A stretch of DNA of 64,000 bases from Pimelobacter simplex (GCF_900114845.1 NZ_FOUK01000002.1:186001-250000); one strand, 5' to 3'; positions 37,295-46,488 are shown, counted from the stretch's first letter. Notes: a model not told the origin generated them from the sequence alone. Translations and numbers: made by a program.

Positions 37295-38613
37295 CGGCCC
37301 ACTCGCGCGGTGATCGCGGCGCCGTGGCCGGGCAGATCCTCGGCCTCGGCGAGCGTCACGACGTGACCGGCGACCTCGTGGAGCGCCTCGGCCGAGTAGT
37401 CGATCACGTGCACCGACTTGGTGAAGGCGCGCACCGACAGGCCCGACGAGTGGCAGGCGCAGCCCGCGGTCGGGAGCACGTGGTTGGACCCGGCGCAGTA
37501 GTCGCCGAGGCTGACCGGCGCGTGCGGGCCGACGAAGATCGCCCCGGCGTTGCGCACCCGGGCGGCCCAGCCCGCGGCGTCGTCGGTGTGGATCTCGAGG
37601 TGCTCGGCGGCGTAGGCGTTGACGACGTCGAGACCCTGCTCGAGGTCGCGGACCAGGACGATGCCGGACTGCCGGCCGCCGAGCGAGGTGGTGATCCGCT
37701 CGACGTGCTTGGTCGCGGCGACCTGGGTGTCGAGCTCGGCCTCGACCTCGGCGGCGAGCCGCTCGGAGGTGGTGACGAGCACCGAGGCGGCCAGCGGGTC
37801 GTGCTCGGCCTGGCTGATCAGGTCGGCGGCGACGTACGACGCGTCGCCGGTGTCGTCGGCGAGGATCGCGATCTCGGTGGGACCGGCCTCGGAGTCGATG
37901 CCGATCTGGCCCTTGAGGATGCGCTTGGCGGTGACCACCCAGATGTTGCCGGGACCGGTCACGAGATCGACGCGGGCGACGCGCCGGTGGGGCTCGGCGT
38001 CGTCGAGGCCGTAGGCGAACATCGCGATCGCCTGGGCACCGCCGACGGCGTAGACCTCGTCGACGCCGAGCAGCGCGCACGCGGCCAGGATCGTGGGGTG
38101 CACCGAGCCGCCGAACTCCTTCTGCGGCGGGCTCGCCAGGGCGATCGACTCGACGCCGGCGGTCTGCGCCGGGACGACGTTCATCAGCACCGAGGAGACC
38201 AGCGGCGCGAGGCCGCCGGGCACGTAGAGGCCGACCCGGCCGACCGGCACCTTGCGGTGGGTCACCCGCGCGCCGGGCGCCAGCTCGGTGACGGCGTCGT
38301 GCTCGAGCTCGTTGGCACAGGTCGCCCGCAGCCGGCGGATCGACTCCTCGAGGCCCGCCCGGATGCTCGGGTCGAGCCGGTCGAGCGCCTCGCGCATCGT
38401 GGCGGGAGCGACCCGGATGTCGTCGACGCGCACGCCGTCGAACTTCTCGCCCAGCTCGACGATCGCGTCGAGCCCACGGGTGCGGACCTCTTCGCAGATC
38501 GCATGCACCGCCGGCACCGCCGCCTCGATGTCGAAGTCGGCACGGGGCACTGCCGCGCGGTAGTCGACGGACTCGTCGGCGTCGCGCAGGTCGATGCGGC
38601 GGATGAGGGACAT
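37291..38613 (-). CDS. hisD: Histidinol dehydrogenase
   Basis: A 440-aa enzyme from ATG 38613 that oxidises histidinol to histidine in two NAD-dependent steps. Signatures include [71 protein letters not shown] and the metal/catalytic region [15 protein letters not shown] and [10 protein letters not shown]. It is the first gene of the his operon. TAGAAT 6 nt before the ATG implies a leaderless mRNA. Confidence 0.97.
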   Translation of the reverse strand: MSLIRRIDLRDADESVDYRAAVPRADFDIEAAVPAVHAICEEVRTRGLDAIVELGEKFDGVRVDDIRVAPATMREALDRLDPSIRAGLEESIRRLRATCANELEHDAVTELAPGARVTHRKVPVGRVGLYVPGGLAPLVSSVLMNVVPAQTAGVESIALASPPQKEFGGSVHPTILAACALLGVDEVYAVGGAQAIAMFAYGLDDAEPHRRVARVDLVTGPGNIWVVTAKRILKGQIGIDSEAGPTEIAILADDTGDASYVAADLISQAEHDPLAASVLVTTSERLAAEVEAELDTQVAATKHVERITTSLGGRQSGIVLVRDLEQGLDVVNAYAAEHLEIHTDDAAGWAARVRNAGAIFVGPHAPVSLGDYCAGSNHVLPTAGCACHSSGLSVRAFTKSVHVIDYSAEALHEVAGHVVTLAEAEDLPGHGAAITARVGR

Positions 38614-38619
38614 GCCCCG

Positions 38620-38625
38620 ATTCTA
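38620..38625 (-). promoter_or_regulatory. Candidate -10 of hisDCBH (leaderless)
   Basis: TAGAAT on the minus strand, 6 nt before the hisD ATG at 38613. Confidence 0.5.
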
Positions 38626-38660
38626 CGGTCGGGGCGCCGCTCCCCCGGCGCCGGTGACGC

Positions 38661-39257
38661 CTACCGGGACGGCGCCTCGTCCAGCACCGCGAGCGCGAGC
38701 CGGTGCGCGGTCACCAGCGCGCCGTCGTCGCCGAACAGCTCGCGCCGCGTGTTGGCCGCGACCAGGTAGGCGTCGACACGGAAGGCGGCCTCGTCGGGCC
38801 GCGCCACCCCGGCCGCGGTGAGCTCGCGCACGAGCAGGTCGAGCCACTCCTGCTTGAGCGCCCGGACGGCCTCGGCGACCCGGCCGGTGCGGTGGCCGTA
38901 CTCGGCGGAGGTGGCCGCGACGAAGCAGCCGCCGGGAAACACCTCGGCGCGCAGGTAGGCCACCCACTGGTCGAGCAGCGCGCGCAGCCGCGCGGCACCG
39001 GGCGCGGCGCTCCACGCGGGGGCGATGACGTGCTCGACGTACAGCTCCCGGGCCTCGGCGACGGCGGCCAGCAGGATCTCCTCGCGGTTGCCGAAGACGG
39101 TGAGCAGCCCGCTCTTGCTGGCTCCGGAGGCCTCGGCGAGCGTGCCGACGCTGAGCGCGTCGAGGCCCTGGACGGTCGCCAGCCGGGCCGCCGCCCGGGC
39201 CGCCCGCTGCCGGGTGCGGTCACCGCGGAGCCGGCGGCCGTCGGCGGGTGTGGTCAT
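38661..39257 (-). CDS. TetR-family transcriptional regulator
   Basis: A 198-aa regulator from ATG 39257. The N-terminal HTH (approximately residues 12-58) contains AARAAARLATVQGLDALSVGTLAEASGASKSGLLTVFGNREEILLAA, with GASKSGLLTVFGNRE as the recognition region. The C-terminal ligand domain resembles the TetR_C_16/TetR_C_6 type, with VFPGGCFVAATSAEYGHRTG. The ligand is unknown. It is divergent from the SRPBCC gene; a 14-bp perfect palindrome lies between the two -10 elements, so it very likely represses both itself and the SRPBCC gene (inference). Confidence 0.88.
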   Translation of the reverse strand: MTTPADGRRLRGDRTRQRAARAAARLATVQGLDALSVGTLAEASGASKSGLLTVFGNREEILLAAVAEARELYVEHVIAPAWSAAPGAARLRALLDQWVAYLRAEVFPGGCFVAATSAEYGHRTGRVAEAVRALKQEWLDLLVRELTAAGVARPDEAAFRVDAYLVAANTRRELFGDDGALVTAHRLALAVLDEAPSR

Positions 39258-39263
39258 CCGGCC

Positions 39264-39269
39264 ACTCTA
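39264..39269 (-). promoter_or_regulatory. Candidate -10 of the TetR gene (leaderless)
   Basis: TAGAGT on the minus strand, 6 nt before the ATG at 39257. Confidence 0.5.
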
Positions 39270-39271
39270 CC

Positions 39272-39285
39272 CGACCGATCGGTCG
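39272..39285. promoter_or_regulatory. Palindromic TetR operator
   Basis: CGACCGATCGGTCG is a perfect 14-bp palindrome between the divergent -10 hexamers (39264-39269 and 39286-39291), touching the plus-strand one. The location is ideal for blocking both promoters. Confidence 0.75.
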
Positions 39286-39291
39286 TATAGT
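39286..39291 (+). promoter_or_regulatory. Candidate -10 of the SRPBCC gene (leaderless)
   Basis: TATAGT, 6 nt before the ATG at 39298 and directly adjacent to the palindromic operator. Confidence 0.6.
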
Positions 39292-39297
39292 TCCGCC

Positions 39298-39789
39298 ATG
39301 ACCACCACGAACCAGCCCGCCGTCCCGGTCCTGCACGAGCACATCGAGATCGCCGCCCCTCCCGCCGACGTCTGGGCGCTCGTCGCCGACGTCACCCGGA
39401 TGGCCGACTGGAGCCCGCAGGTCACCTCGACCCGGCTCGCCGCCCCCGATGCGGAGCCCGGCGTCGGCACCCGGTTCACCAACCGCAACGCCCACGGCGA
39501 GCTCACCTGGACCACGCACGCCGAGATCACCCGCTACGACGCCGAGCGCGCGCTCGCCTTCCGGGTCGACGAGAACTACGTGACCTGGTCCTTCGAGCTG
39601 GAGCCGACCGCCGACGGCGGCACCCGGCTGCACGAGCGTCGCGACGCCCCCGAGGGCATCTCGGAGCTCTCCCGCGAGCTGACCGACGCCTTCATGGGCG
39701 GCCAGGAGGCGTTCACCGCCTCCCAGCTCGCCGGGATGCGGACCACGCTCGAGGGAATCCGCTCGGAGGCGGAGACCCCGATGCCCTAG
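39298..39789 (+). CDS. SRPBCC-family protein (polyketide cyclase/dehydrase-like)
   Basis: A 163-aa START-like protein from ATG 39298. The opening VLHEHIEIAAPPADVWALVADVTRMADWSPQV is the classic SRPBCC beta1-helix segment with the W/SP motif. GTRFTNRNAHGELTWTTHAEIT and SFELEPTADGGTRLHERRD are the following strands, and the C-terminal helix covers the ligand cavity. Such proteins bind hydrophobic ligands; a catalytic role is unknown. It is controlled, by position, by the divergent TetR gene. Its TAG stop doubles as part of the -10 of the next gene. Confidence 0.85.
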   Translation: MTTTNQPAVPVLHEHIEIAAPPADVWALVADVTRMADWSPQVTSTRLAAPDAEPGVGTRFTNRNAHGELTWTTHAEITRYDAERALAFRVDENYVTWSFELEPTADGGTRLHERRDAPEGISELSRELTDAFMGGQEAFTASQLAGMRTTLEGIRSEAETPMP

Positions 39790-39792
39790 GGT
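39787..39792 (+). promoter_or_regulatory. Candidate -10 of the LON-domain gene, overlapping a stop codon
   Basis: TAGGGT begins with the TAG stop of the SRPBCC gene (39787-39789) and lies 6 nt before the GTG at 39799. Confidence 0.5.
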
Positions 39793-39798
39793 CGAAAG

Positions 39799-40464
39799 GT
39801 GCCCGACCAGCTGCCGATGTTCCCTCTCAACGCGGTGCTCTACCCGGGGATCAGCGTGCCGCTGCACGTCTTCGAGGATCGCTACCGCGCACTCGTCCAC
39901 CACCTGCTCCGCGTCGAGGACCCGGCCGACCGGCTCTTCGGGTCGGTCGCGATCCGCGAGGGCTACGAGGTCGGCGACCACGGCAACCAGTCGCTCTTCC
40001 GGATCGGCGTGCGGCTGCAGCTGACCGAGGTGGAGTCCCACCCCGACGGCACCTTCGACATCGTCGCGGTCGGGCGCGACCGGCTCCAGCTCGACCGGCT
40101 GCGCGGTGGCGGCGAGTTCCCCGTCGGCGAGGTCACCCTGCTCGACGAGCCCGCGGGCGCCGTCCCCGACGACGTCGTCGAGCGGGCCCGGGCGACGTTC
40201 ACCGCCTACCGGCACGTCCTCGGCGAGATCGCCGGCGACCCGCTCGAGGGCGAGCTGCCACGCGACCCGGCGTACCTCGCCTGGACGCTGGCCGCCGCCA
40301 CGCCGCTGCCGATGGCCGAGCACCAGCAGCTCCTCGAGGCGGCCGACCCGACCGAGCGGCTGATCCTGGTCACCGACCTGCTCCGCTCCGAGCTGCGCGC
40401 CATGAACGTCATCACCTCGCTGCCCGCGACCGAGGTGGCGCGCACGAAGTGGTCGCCCAACTGA
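39799..40464 (+). CDS. LON peptidase substrate-binding (N-terminal) domain protein
   Basis: A 221-aa protein from GTG 39799. It begins PMFPLNAVLYPGISVPLHVFEDRYRALVHHLL, the hallmark of the Lon N-terminal (LON-SB/PUA-like) domain, with FGSVAIREGYEVG and FDIVAVGRDRLQLDRL following. There is no AAA or protease domain, so it is a stand-alone LON domain, a common actinobacterial type of unknown role. The stop overlaps the ATG of ybaK by 1 nt (TGATG). Confidence 0.88.
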   Translation: MPDQLPMFPLNAVLYPGISVPLHVFEDRYRALVHHLLRVEDPADRLFGSVAIREGYEVGDHGNQSLFRIGVRLQLTEVESHPDGTFDIVAVGRDRLQLDRLRGGGEFPVGEVTLLDEPAGAVPDDVVERARATFTAYRHVLGEIAGDPLEGELPRDPAYLAWTLAAATPLPMAEHQQLLEAADPTERLILVTDLLRSELRAMNVITSLPATEVARTKWSPN

Positions 40465-40955
40465 TGGCGAAGAAGAAGCAGGCCGCCGGCGGGACGCCGG
40501 CCACCACCGCCCTGACCGCGGCCGGCGTCGCGTTCACCGTGCACGAGTACGCCCACGACGCCCGCGCCGCGTCGTACGGCGAGGAGGCCGCCGAGGCGAT
40601 GGGCATCGACCCCGCGCGGGTGTTCAAGACCCTCTTCGCCGACGTCGACGGCGCGCTCGTGGTCGGCGTGGTGCCGGTCGCGGGCCAGCTCGACCTCAAG
40701 GCGCTCGCCCGCGCCGTCGCGGGCCGCAAGGCGACGATGGCCGATCCCCGGGCCGCCGAGCGGGCCACCGGCTACGTGGTCGGCGGCATCTCGCCGCTGG
40801 GCCAGCGCAAGGCGCACCCGACCGTCGTCGACGCCTCGGCGCTCGCGCACCCGACCGTCTACGTCTCGGCGGGCAAGCGCGGGATGGAGGTCGAGCTCAG
40901 CCCTGCGGAGCTGGTACGGATGACGGCCGCGCGGGTGGCTGAGATTCGGAAGTGA
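40464..40955 (+). CDS. ybaK: Cys-tRNA(Pro)/Cys-tRNA(Cys) deacylase YbaK/EbsC
   Basis: A 163-aa editing protein from ATG 40464. The family core is ALTAAGVAFTVHEYAHD, EEAAEAMGIDPARVFKTLFADVDGALVVGVVPVAGQLDLKALARAVAGRKATMADPRAAERATGYVVGGISPLGQRKAHPTVVD (in part), including the catalytic-type Lys in VFKTL and the GGISPxGQ loop. It hydrolyses Cys mischarged on tRNA-Pro. It is coupled to the LON-domain gene. Its last 59 nt overlap antisense with the 3' end of the convergent membrane protein gene. Confidence 0.92.
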   Translation: MAKKKQAAGGTPATTALTAAGVAFTVHEYAHDARAASYGEEAAEAMGIDPARVFKTLFADVDGALVVGVVPVAGQLDLKALARAVAGRKATMADPRAAERATGYVVGGISPLGQRKAHPTVVDASALAHPTVYVSAGKRGMEVELSPAELVRMTAARVAEIRK

Positions 40956-41445
40956 GCGAGAGCAGCACCACCAGGTAGCCGAGCAGGGCGCCCACCGGCC
41001 AGGCCAGGTAGGGCGTCCAGCCGCTCACGTGGAGGTGTCCCGGCAGCACCGCGCCGATCTTCTTGGCCGCGGCCAGCGACGCCGGGTCGGGCGGGCTGAA
41101 CGACTCGCCGATCAGGTACATGAGCAGCGTCGCCAGGCCCGCGCCCACCAGCAGCGCCAGCAGCCCGGGGACGGCGACCTTGCGGGCCAGCCAGCCGGAG
41201 ACCAGACCCAGCAGGAGCGCGAGGCCGAAGCCGACGACGACATAGGTCGCCGTCCCGCTGAAGTCGCGGGTGATGCCGGGGTCGAACGGGTCGGGGTACC
41301 AGTGCGGGCCCGCCGTCGTGTCGTAGATCTTGCCCTGCGGGGCTGGCCCCCACCAGGCCCACCACAGCCAGCCACCGGCCGCGCCGAGGACGGCACCGAG
41401 GACCGGCGGCACGACGAGCGCGCCGGTCAGGTCGCGGGGCCTCAT
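40897..41445 (-). CDS. Membrane protein, DUF2567-like
   Basis: A 182-aa membrane protein from ATG 41445 (MRPRDLTGALVVPPVLGAVLG). Four hydrophobic spans are seen (approximately residues 8-30, 65-85, 90-112, 140-162), with an extracytoplasmic loop that includes AGPHWYPDPFDPGITRD and a second loop SFSPPDPASLAAAKKIGAVLPGHLHVSGWTPY. This pattern resembles DUF2567 proteins of actinobacteria, but I am not sure. It overlaps dnaE by 4 nt, so it is co-transcribed with dnaE. Its 3' end overlaps ybaK antisense by 59 nt. Confidence 0.65.
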   Translation of the reverse strand: MRPRDLTGALVVPPVLGAVLGAAGGWLWWAWWGPAPQGKIYDTTAGPHWYPDPFDPGITRDFSGTATYVVVGFGLALLLGLVSGWLARKVAVPGLLALLVGAGLATLLMYLIGESFSPPDPASLAAAKKIGAVLPGHLHVSGWTPYLAWPVGALLGYLVVLLSLTSESQPPARPSSVPAPQG

Positions 41446-44400
41446 CTGTCGAGGCACCCCGGGCCGAGGAGCTGCTTGAGGTCGGCGAAGAGCGAGACAG
41501 AGGGAGTCACCCTGAGATTGTCCCCCAGGCGCATGAGCTTGGTGGAGTCTCGGCTCAACAGCTGGAGCCGGACCTCGGTCAGCCCGGCATGGGAGACGAG
41601 GACCTCGCGCAGCTGCTGGACCACCGGACCGGTGCACCGCGTCGACGGCAGGCTGATCACGACCGGCCCGTCGCTGCCGCGCTCGAGGTCGGGGACGGTG
41701 ACCTCCTGGCCGCGCAGCTGGGCGGTGTCACGCTCGGTGTCGAGCTGGCCCCGGACCCGGATGATCGCGTCCTCGGTGAGGTACGGCGCCGCCAGGCGGT
41801 AGCTGCTGGGGAACAGCAGCACGTCGATGCCACCCTCGAGGTCCTCGAGCGTGACGGTGGCCCACGGGTCGCCGTTCTTGGTGATCTTGCGCTGGATGCC
41901 GGTGACCAGGCCGGCCACGGTGACCGTGGAGTTGTGCGGCCGGTCCTCGTCGGTGACCAGCTGGCCGATGGTGCAGTCGGTGCCGTTGGACAGCACGTGC
42001 TCGAGGCCGAGCAGCGGGTGGTCGGAGACGTAGAGACCGAGCATCTCGCGCTCGTGCCCGAGCAGGGTCATCTTGTCCCACTCGTCGAGGTCGGGGATGG
42101 CCACGCTCACGCCGAAGCCGCCGCTGCCGTCGTCGTCGTCGCCGAGCCCGGCGAAGAGGGAGTCCTGGCCGATCGCCTCGTTGCGCTTGATGTCGACGTA
42201 CTGGTCGACGGCGGTCTCGTGGATCGCCACGAGCGCGCGCCGCTTGTGCTTCATGTCGTCGAAGGCGCCGGCCTTGATCAGCGAGTCGATGACCCGCTTG
42301 TTGCACACCGAGGCGGGCACCTTGGACAGGAAGTCGTTGAAGTCGGTGAACCGGTCCTGGTGGGTGCGGGTCTCGACGATGCCGTCGACGACGTTGGAGC
42401 CGACGTTGCGGATCGCGGTGAGGCCGAAGCGGATGTCGCGCCCGACGGCGGTGAAGTTGTGCGCCGACTCGTTGACGTCGGGCGGCAGCACCTGGATCTT
42501 CATCCGGCGGCACTCGTTGAGGTAGATGGCCATCTTGTCCTTGTCGTCCTTGACGGACGTGAGGAGCGCGGCCATGTACTCGGTCGGGTAGTTCGCCTTG
42601 AGGTAGGCCGTCCAGTACGTGATGACGCCGTAGGCGGCCGAGTGCGACTTGTTGAAGGCGTAGTCGGAGAACGGGAGCAGGATCTCCCAGAGCTGGTCGA
42701 TCGCCTTCTGGGGGTAGCCCCGCTCGAGCATGCCGGCCTGGAAGCCGGCGTACTGCTTGTCGAGCTCCTCCTTCTTCTTCTTGCCCATCGCGCGACGGAG
42801 GTTGTCGGCGGCGCCCAGGGTGAAGCCGGCCAGCACCTGGGCGATGGCCATCACCTGCTCCTGGTAGACGATCAGGCCGTAGGTCTCGCCCAGCACCGGC
42901 TCGAGGGCCTCGGCCAGGGCCGGGTGGATCGGCTCGATCGGCTCGCGGCCGTTCTTGCGGCGCGCGTACTTGTTGTGCGAGTCGGCGCCCATCGGGCCCG
43001 GCCGGTAGAGCGCGCTGACCGCGGTGATGTCGGCGAACTGGTCGGGCTGCATCGAGCGCAGCAGCGCGCGCATGCCCCCACCATCGAGCTGGAAGACGCC
43101 GAGCGTGTCGCCGCGGCCCATCAGCTCGTAGGTCGCCCGGTCGTCGAAGGGCAGCTCCTCGAGGACGACGTCCTCTTCCTTGTTGGCCTTGATGTTGCCC
43201 AGCGCGTCCTCGAGGATGCGCAGGTTCGACAGGCCCAGGAAGTCCATCTTGACCAGGCCCAGCGACTCGCACATGGGGTAGTCGAACTGGGTGATCACCG
43301 CGCCGTCCTGCGGGCGGGCCATGATCGGCACGATGTCGATCAGCGGCTCGCTCGACATGATGACGCCGGCCGCGTGCACGCCCCAGTTGCGGATCTGGCC
43401 CTCGAGGCCGAGCGCCGTCTGGTAGATCGTGCGGACGTCCGGGTCGGACTCGTAGAGCGCGCGGAACTCGCCGCCGTCGTTGTAGCGCTTGTGGTCGGCG
43501 TTGAAGATGTCCTTGAGCGGGACGCCCTTGCCCATCACGTCGGGCGGCATCGCCTTGGTGATCTTGTCGCCGATGGCGAAGCCGTGGTCGAGAACCCGGG
43601 CGGCGTCCTTGATGGCGGCCTTGGACTTGAGCCGGCCGAAGGTGGCGATCTGGGCGACGCGCTCGGCGCCGTACTTGTCGCTGACGTACTGGATGACCTC
43701 GCCGCGGCGGGCGTCGTCGAAGTCGATGTCGAAGTCAGGCATCGAGGGGCGCTCGGGGTTGAGGAAGCGCTCGAAGAAGAGGCCGTGCTCGAGGGGGCAC
43801 AGGTCGGTGATCCGCAGCGCGTAGGCCGCGATGGAGCCGGCACCCGAGCCTCGGCCCGGGCCGACCCGGATGCCGTTGTCCTTGGACCAGCCGATGAAGT
43901 CGGCGACCACGAGGTAGTAGCCGCAGTAGCCCTTCTGCGAGATGATCGCGAGCTCCATCTCGACCCGGTCCTTGACCTCCTGGGTGAGCAGCTCGCCGGG
44001 GTAGCGCGCCTCGATGCCGCGCCACACCTCCTTGCGGAACCAGGACTCCTCGGTCTCCCCCGCCGGCACGTCGGCGCGGGCCATGTAGCCGCCGGTGGAC
44101 TCGGTGAACTCGACGTTGCAGCGCTCGGCGATGGCGACCGTGTTGTCGCAGGCCTCGGGCATGGCGAACCGGTCGGCCCACAGCTCGCGCATCTCGGCCG
44201 CGGACTTGATGTAGTAGCCGCCGCCGTCGAACTTGAGCCGGTTGGGGTCGGAGAGGCGCTTGCCGGACGCGACGCAGATGAGGGCGTCGTGGGCGTCGGC
44301 GTCCTCGGGGTTGTTGTAGTGCGAGTCGTTGGTGGCGATCGGCGGGATGCCGAGGTCCTTGCCGAGCCGGATCAGGTCGTCGCGGACCCGCTTCTCGATG

Positions 44401-45014
44401 GAGATGCCGTGGTCCATCAGCTCGAGGAAGACGTTCTCCTTGCCGAAGATGTCCTGCAGCTCGGAGCCCTCGCGCAGCGCCTCGTCGTACTGTCCCAGCC
44501 GGAGCCGGGTCTGGATGGCGCCGCTGGGGCAGCCGGTGGAGACGATGAGGCCCTTGCTGTGCTCGGCGAGGATCTCCTTGTCCATGCGCGGCTTGTAGAA
44601 GTAGCCCTCGAGGCTCGAGCGCGACGAGAGCCGGAACAGGTTGTGCATGCCCTCGGTGTTCTCGGCCCACATGGTCATGTGGGTGTAGGCGCCACCGCCG
44701 GCGACGTCGTTGCCACCCTCCTCGGCCCCGTCGGCGCCGTTGGCCTTGCCCCACCGGACCCGGCGGCGCTCACCGCGCGGGGTGCCCGGCGTGATGTAGG
44801 CCTCGATGCCGATGATCGGCTTGACGCCGTACTTCTTGGCCTTGGAGTAGAAGTCGTAGGCGCCGTGCAGGTTGCCGTGGTCGGTCATCGCGATCGACGA
44901 CATGCCGAGGTCGTTGACGCGCGTGAACAGCCCGTCGAGGAGCGACGCCCCGTCGAGCATCGAGTACTCGGTGTGGACGTGCAGGTGGACGAAGTCCCCG
45001 GCGTCAGCAGCCAT
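41442..45014 (-). CDS. dnaE: DNA polymerase III alpha subunit
   Basis: A 1190-aa replicative polymerase. I choose ATG 45014 (MAADAGDFVHLHVHTEYS); a TTG seven codons earlier is less likely. The N-terminal PHP domain has FVHLHVHTEYSMLDG and MTDHGNLHG. The polymerase active site holds the three Asp in MPDFDIDFDD. GPGRGSGAGSIAAYAL is the palm-region motif, and the fingers and tHhH region contain ALYRPGPMG. An OB-fold near residue 1000 has TVTVAGLVTGIQRKITKNGDPWATVTLED. It is DnaE1 type. It may head a unit with the DUF2567-like gene. The first 78 bp upstream contain AGGAG. Confidence 0.97.
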   Translation of the reverse strand: MAADAGDFVHLHVHTEYSMLDGASLLDGLFTRVNDLGMSSIAMTDHGNLHGAYDFYSKAKKYGVKPIIGIEAYITPGTPRGERRRVRWGKANGADGAEEGGNDVAGGGAYTHMTMWAENTEGMHNLFRLSSRSSLEGYFYKPRMDKEILAEHSKGLIVSTGCPSGAIQTRLRLGQYDEALREGSELQDIFGKENVFLELMDHGISIEKRVRDDLIRLGKDLGIPPIATNDSHYNNPEDADAHDALICVASGKRLSDPNRLKFDGGGYYIKSAAEMRELWADRFAMPEACDNTVAIAERCNVEFTESTGGYMARADVPAGETEESWFRKEVWRGIEARYPGELLTQEVKDRVEMELAIISQKGYCGYYLVVADFIGWSKDNGIRVGPGRGSGAGSIAAYALRITDLCPLEHGLFFERFLNPERPSMPDFDIDFDDARRGEVIQYVSDKYGAERVAQIATFGRLKSKAAIKDAARVLDHGFAIGDKITKAMPPDVMGKGVPLKDIFNADHKRYNDGGEFRALYESDPDVRTIYQTALGLEGQIRNWGVHAAGVIMSSEPLIDIVPIMARPQDGAVITQFDYPMCESLGLVKMDFLGLSNLRILEDALGNIKANKEEDVVLEELPFDDRATYELMGRGDTLGVFQLDGGGMRALLRSMQPDQFADITAVSALYRPGPMGADSHNKYARRKNGREPIEPIHPALAEALEPVLGETYGLIVYQEQVMAIAQVLAGFTLGAADNLRRAMGKKKKEELDKQYAGFQAGMLERGYPQKAIDQLWEILLPFSDYAFNKSHSAAYGVITYWTAYLKANYPTEYMAALLTSVKDDKDKMAIYLNECRRMKIQVLPPDVNESAHNFTAVGRDIRFGLTAIRNVGSNVVDGIVETRTHQDRFTDFNDFLSKVPASVCNKRVIDSLIKAGAFDDMKHKRRALVAIHETAVDQYVDIKRNEAIGQDSLFAGLGDDDDGSGGFGVSVAIPDLDEWDKMTLLGHEREMLGLYVSDHPLLGLEHVLSNGTDCTIGQLVTDEDRPHNSTVTVAGLVTGIQRKITKNGDPWATVTLEDLEGGIDVLLFPSSYRLAAPYLTEDAIIRVRGQLDTERDTAQLRGQEVTVPDLERGSDGPVVISLPSTRCTGPVVQQLREVLVSHAGLTEVRLQLLSRDSTKLMRLGDNLRVTPSVSLFADLKQLLGPGCLDR

Positions 45015-45092
45015 GTGTGGTTCGGCTCTCCTCAAAGGTCAAGGGCGGTCGCTCGGGGAAGAGGACCAGCCTACGTGACAGTGGCACCGACT

Positions 45093-45563
45093 CTAGGCCG
45101 ACCCTCCGACAGATCCCGCCGGCCACTCCATCCGCAGGTCCGGGGCCCGCTCCTCGTTCTCGGCGCCGTCGGTGTGCTCCCGCTCGACCAGGCCCCGGGC
45201 GGCGTAGAACGCCCGCGCCGGGAGGTTCTGCTCGAACACCCAGAGGCTGAACCCGCCGGGGTGGCGGGCCTTGACCAGGTCCAGCAGCGCGCCGCCCACG
45301 CCCTGGCCCTGGTGGGCCGGGTCGACGTACAGGTCGTTGAGCCAGGTGCGGGTGAACCGGGCGTAGCCGACCACCGCGCCACCGCTCTCGGCGACCCAGT
45401 TCTCGGCCGCGCCGAAGCGCTCGGCGAGGTAGGCCCGGATCTCGTCCGGACCGTGGAGACCCGGCGGCATCGCGGCGCTCGCCCGGGCCGCGACCTGGAC
45501 CGCGGCGATCCCGGGGACGTCGGCGGGCGTCGCGGGACGCAGCAGCAGCTCAGTGGGCGTCAC
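45093..45563 (-). CDS. GNAT-family N-acetyltransferase
   Basis: A 156-aa acetyltransferase from GTG 45563. It starts [21 protein letters not shown] and has the acetyl-CoA-binding motif [28 protein letters not shown], with Q-G-x-G-x-G conserved (QGQGVGG), and the distal segment [23 protein letters not shown]. The target substrate is unknown. Its start lies 14 nt inside the 3' end of rluD, so it is the last gene in the lspA-rluD-GNAT unit. Confidence 0.88.
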   Translation of the reverse strand: MTPTELLLRPATPADVPGIAAVQVAARASAAMPPGLHGPDEIRAYLAERFGAAENWVAESGGAVVGYARFTRTWLNDLYVDPAHQGQGVGGALLDLVKARHPGGFSLWVFEQNLPARAFYAARGLVEREHTDGAENEERAPDLRMEWPAGSVGGSA

Positions 45564-46488
45564 GGATGACGTCGAGCGCGTGCGCGAGGTCGTCGGGGTA
45601 GGTCGACTCGTACTCGACGTAGTCCCCCGTCTCGGGGTGCTCGAAGCCCAGCTTCACCGCGTGCAGCCACTGCCGCTCCAGCCCCACCCGGCGGGCCAGG
45701 ACGGGGTCGGCGCCGTAGGTGATGTCGCCGACGCACGGGTGCTTGAGCGCGCTCATGTGCACCCGGATCTGGTGGGTGCGCCCGGTCTCGAGGTGGACCT
45801 CGAGCAGGCTCGCGAAGCGGTGCGCCTCGAGCGTCTCGTAGTGGGTCACGCTGTGCCGGCCGTCGTCCATGACCGCGAACTTGTAGTCGAACTTCGGGTG
45901 CCGCCCGATGGGGGCGTCGATCGTGCCCTCGAGCGGGTCCGGGTGCCCCTGGACGAGCGCGTGGTAGGTCTTGTCGACCGTGCGGTTGCGGAAGGCGTTC
46001 TTGAGCACCGAGTAGGCGTGCTCGGACTTGGCGATCACCATCACGCCCGACGTGCCGACGTCGAGGCGCTGGACGATCCCCTCGCGCTCCTTGGCCCCCG
46101 ACGTGGAGATCCGGAAGCCGGCCCCCGCGAGGTGGCCCACCACCGTCTGCCCGCGCCAGCCCGGCGACGGGTGCACCGCGACGCCGACCGGCTTGTCGAT
46201 CACGACGATGGCGTCGTCGTCGTGGATGATCTTGATGCCCTCGACGATCTCGGGGACCACCTCGAGCGGGTCGACCTCGGCCGGGATCGCGACGTCGAGC
46301 ACTGAGCCGGCCAGGAGCCGCTCGCTCTTGCCGCTGACCGCGTCGCCGTCGATGCGGACCCTGTCGTCGGCGATCAGCTCGGCCGCGCGCGTCCGGGAGA
46401 CCCCGAACAGCTGGGCCATCGCCACGTCGACCCGCTCGCCGTCGAGGCTCTCGGGGACCGACAGGGTGCGGTGCTCGGCCGTGCTCAC
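45550..46488 (-). CDS. rluD: 23S rRNA pseudouridine synthase RluD-type
   Basis: A 312-aa enzyme from GTG 46488. Residues 15-65 form an S4 RNA-binding domain ([33 protein letters not shown]). The synthase domain has the catalytic Asp in [19 protein letters not shown], plus [44 protein letters not shown] and [16 protein letters not shown]. The RLDxxTSG form marks the RluA/RluD family. It overlaps lspA by 4 nt, a pairing common in bacteria. Confidence 0.93.
   Translation of the reverse strand: MSTAEHRTLSVPESLDGERVDVAMAQLFGVSRTRAAELIADDRVRIDGDAVSGKSERLLAGSVLDVAIPAEVDPLEVVPEIVEGIKIIHDDDAIVVIDKPVGVAVHPSPGWRGQTVVGHLAGAGFRISTSGAKEREGIVQRLDVGTSGVMVIAKSEHAYSVLKNAFRNRTVDKTYHALVQGHPDPLEGTIDAPIGRHPKFDYKFAVMDDGRHSVTHYETLEAHRFASLLEVHLETGRTHQIRVHMSALKHPCVGDITYGADPVLARRVGLERQWLHAVKLGFEHPETGDYVEYESTYPDDLAHALDVIRDAH

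Noticed and set aside
41589..45569. 1326-codon plus-strand frame opposite dnaE
   Set aside because: Shadow frame with skewed composition and no domain; dnaE is certain on the other strand.
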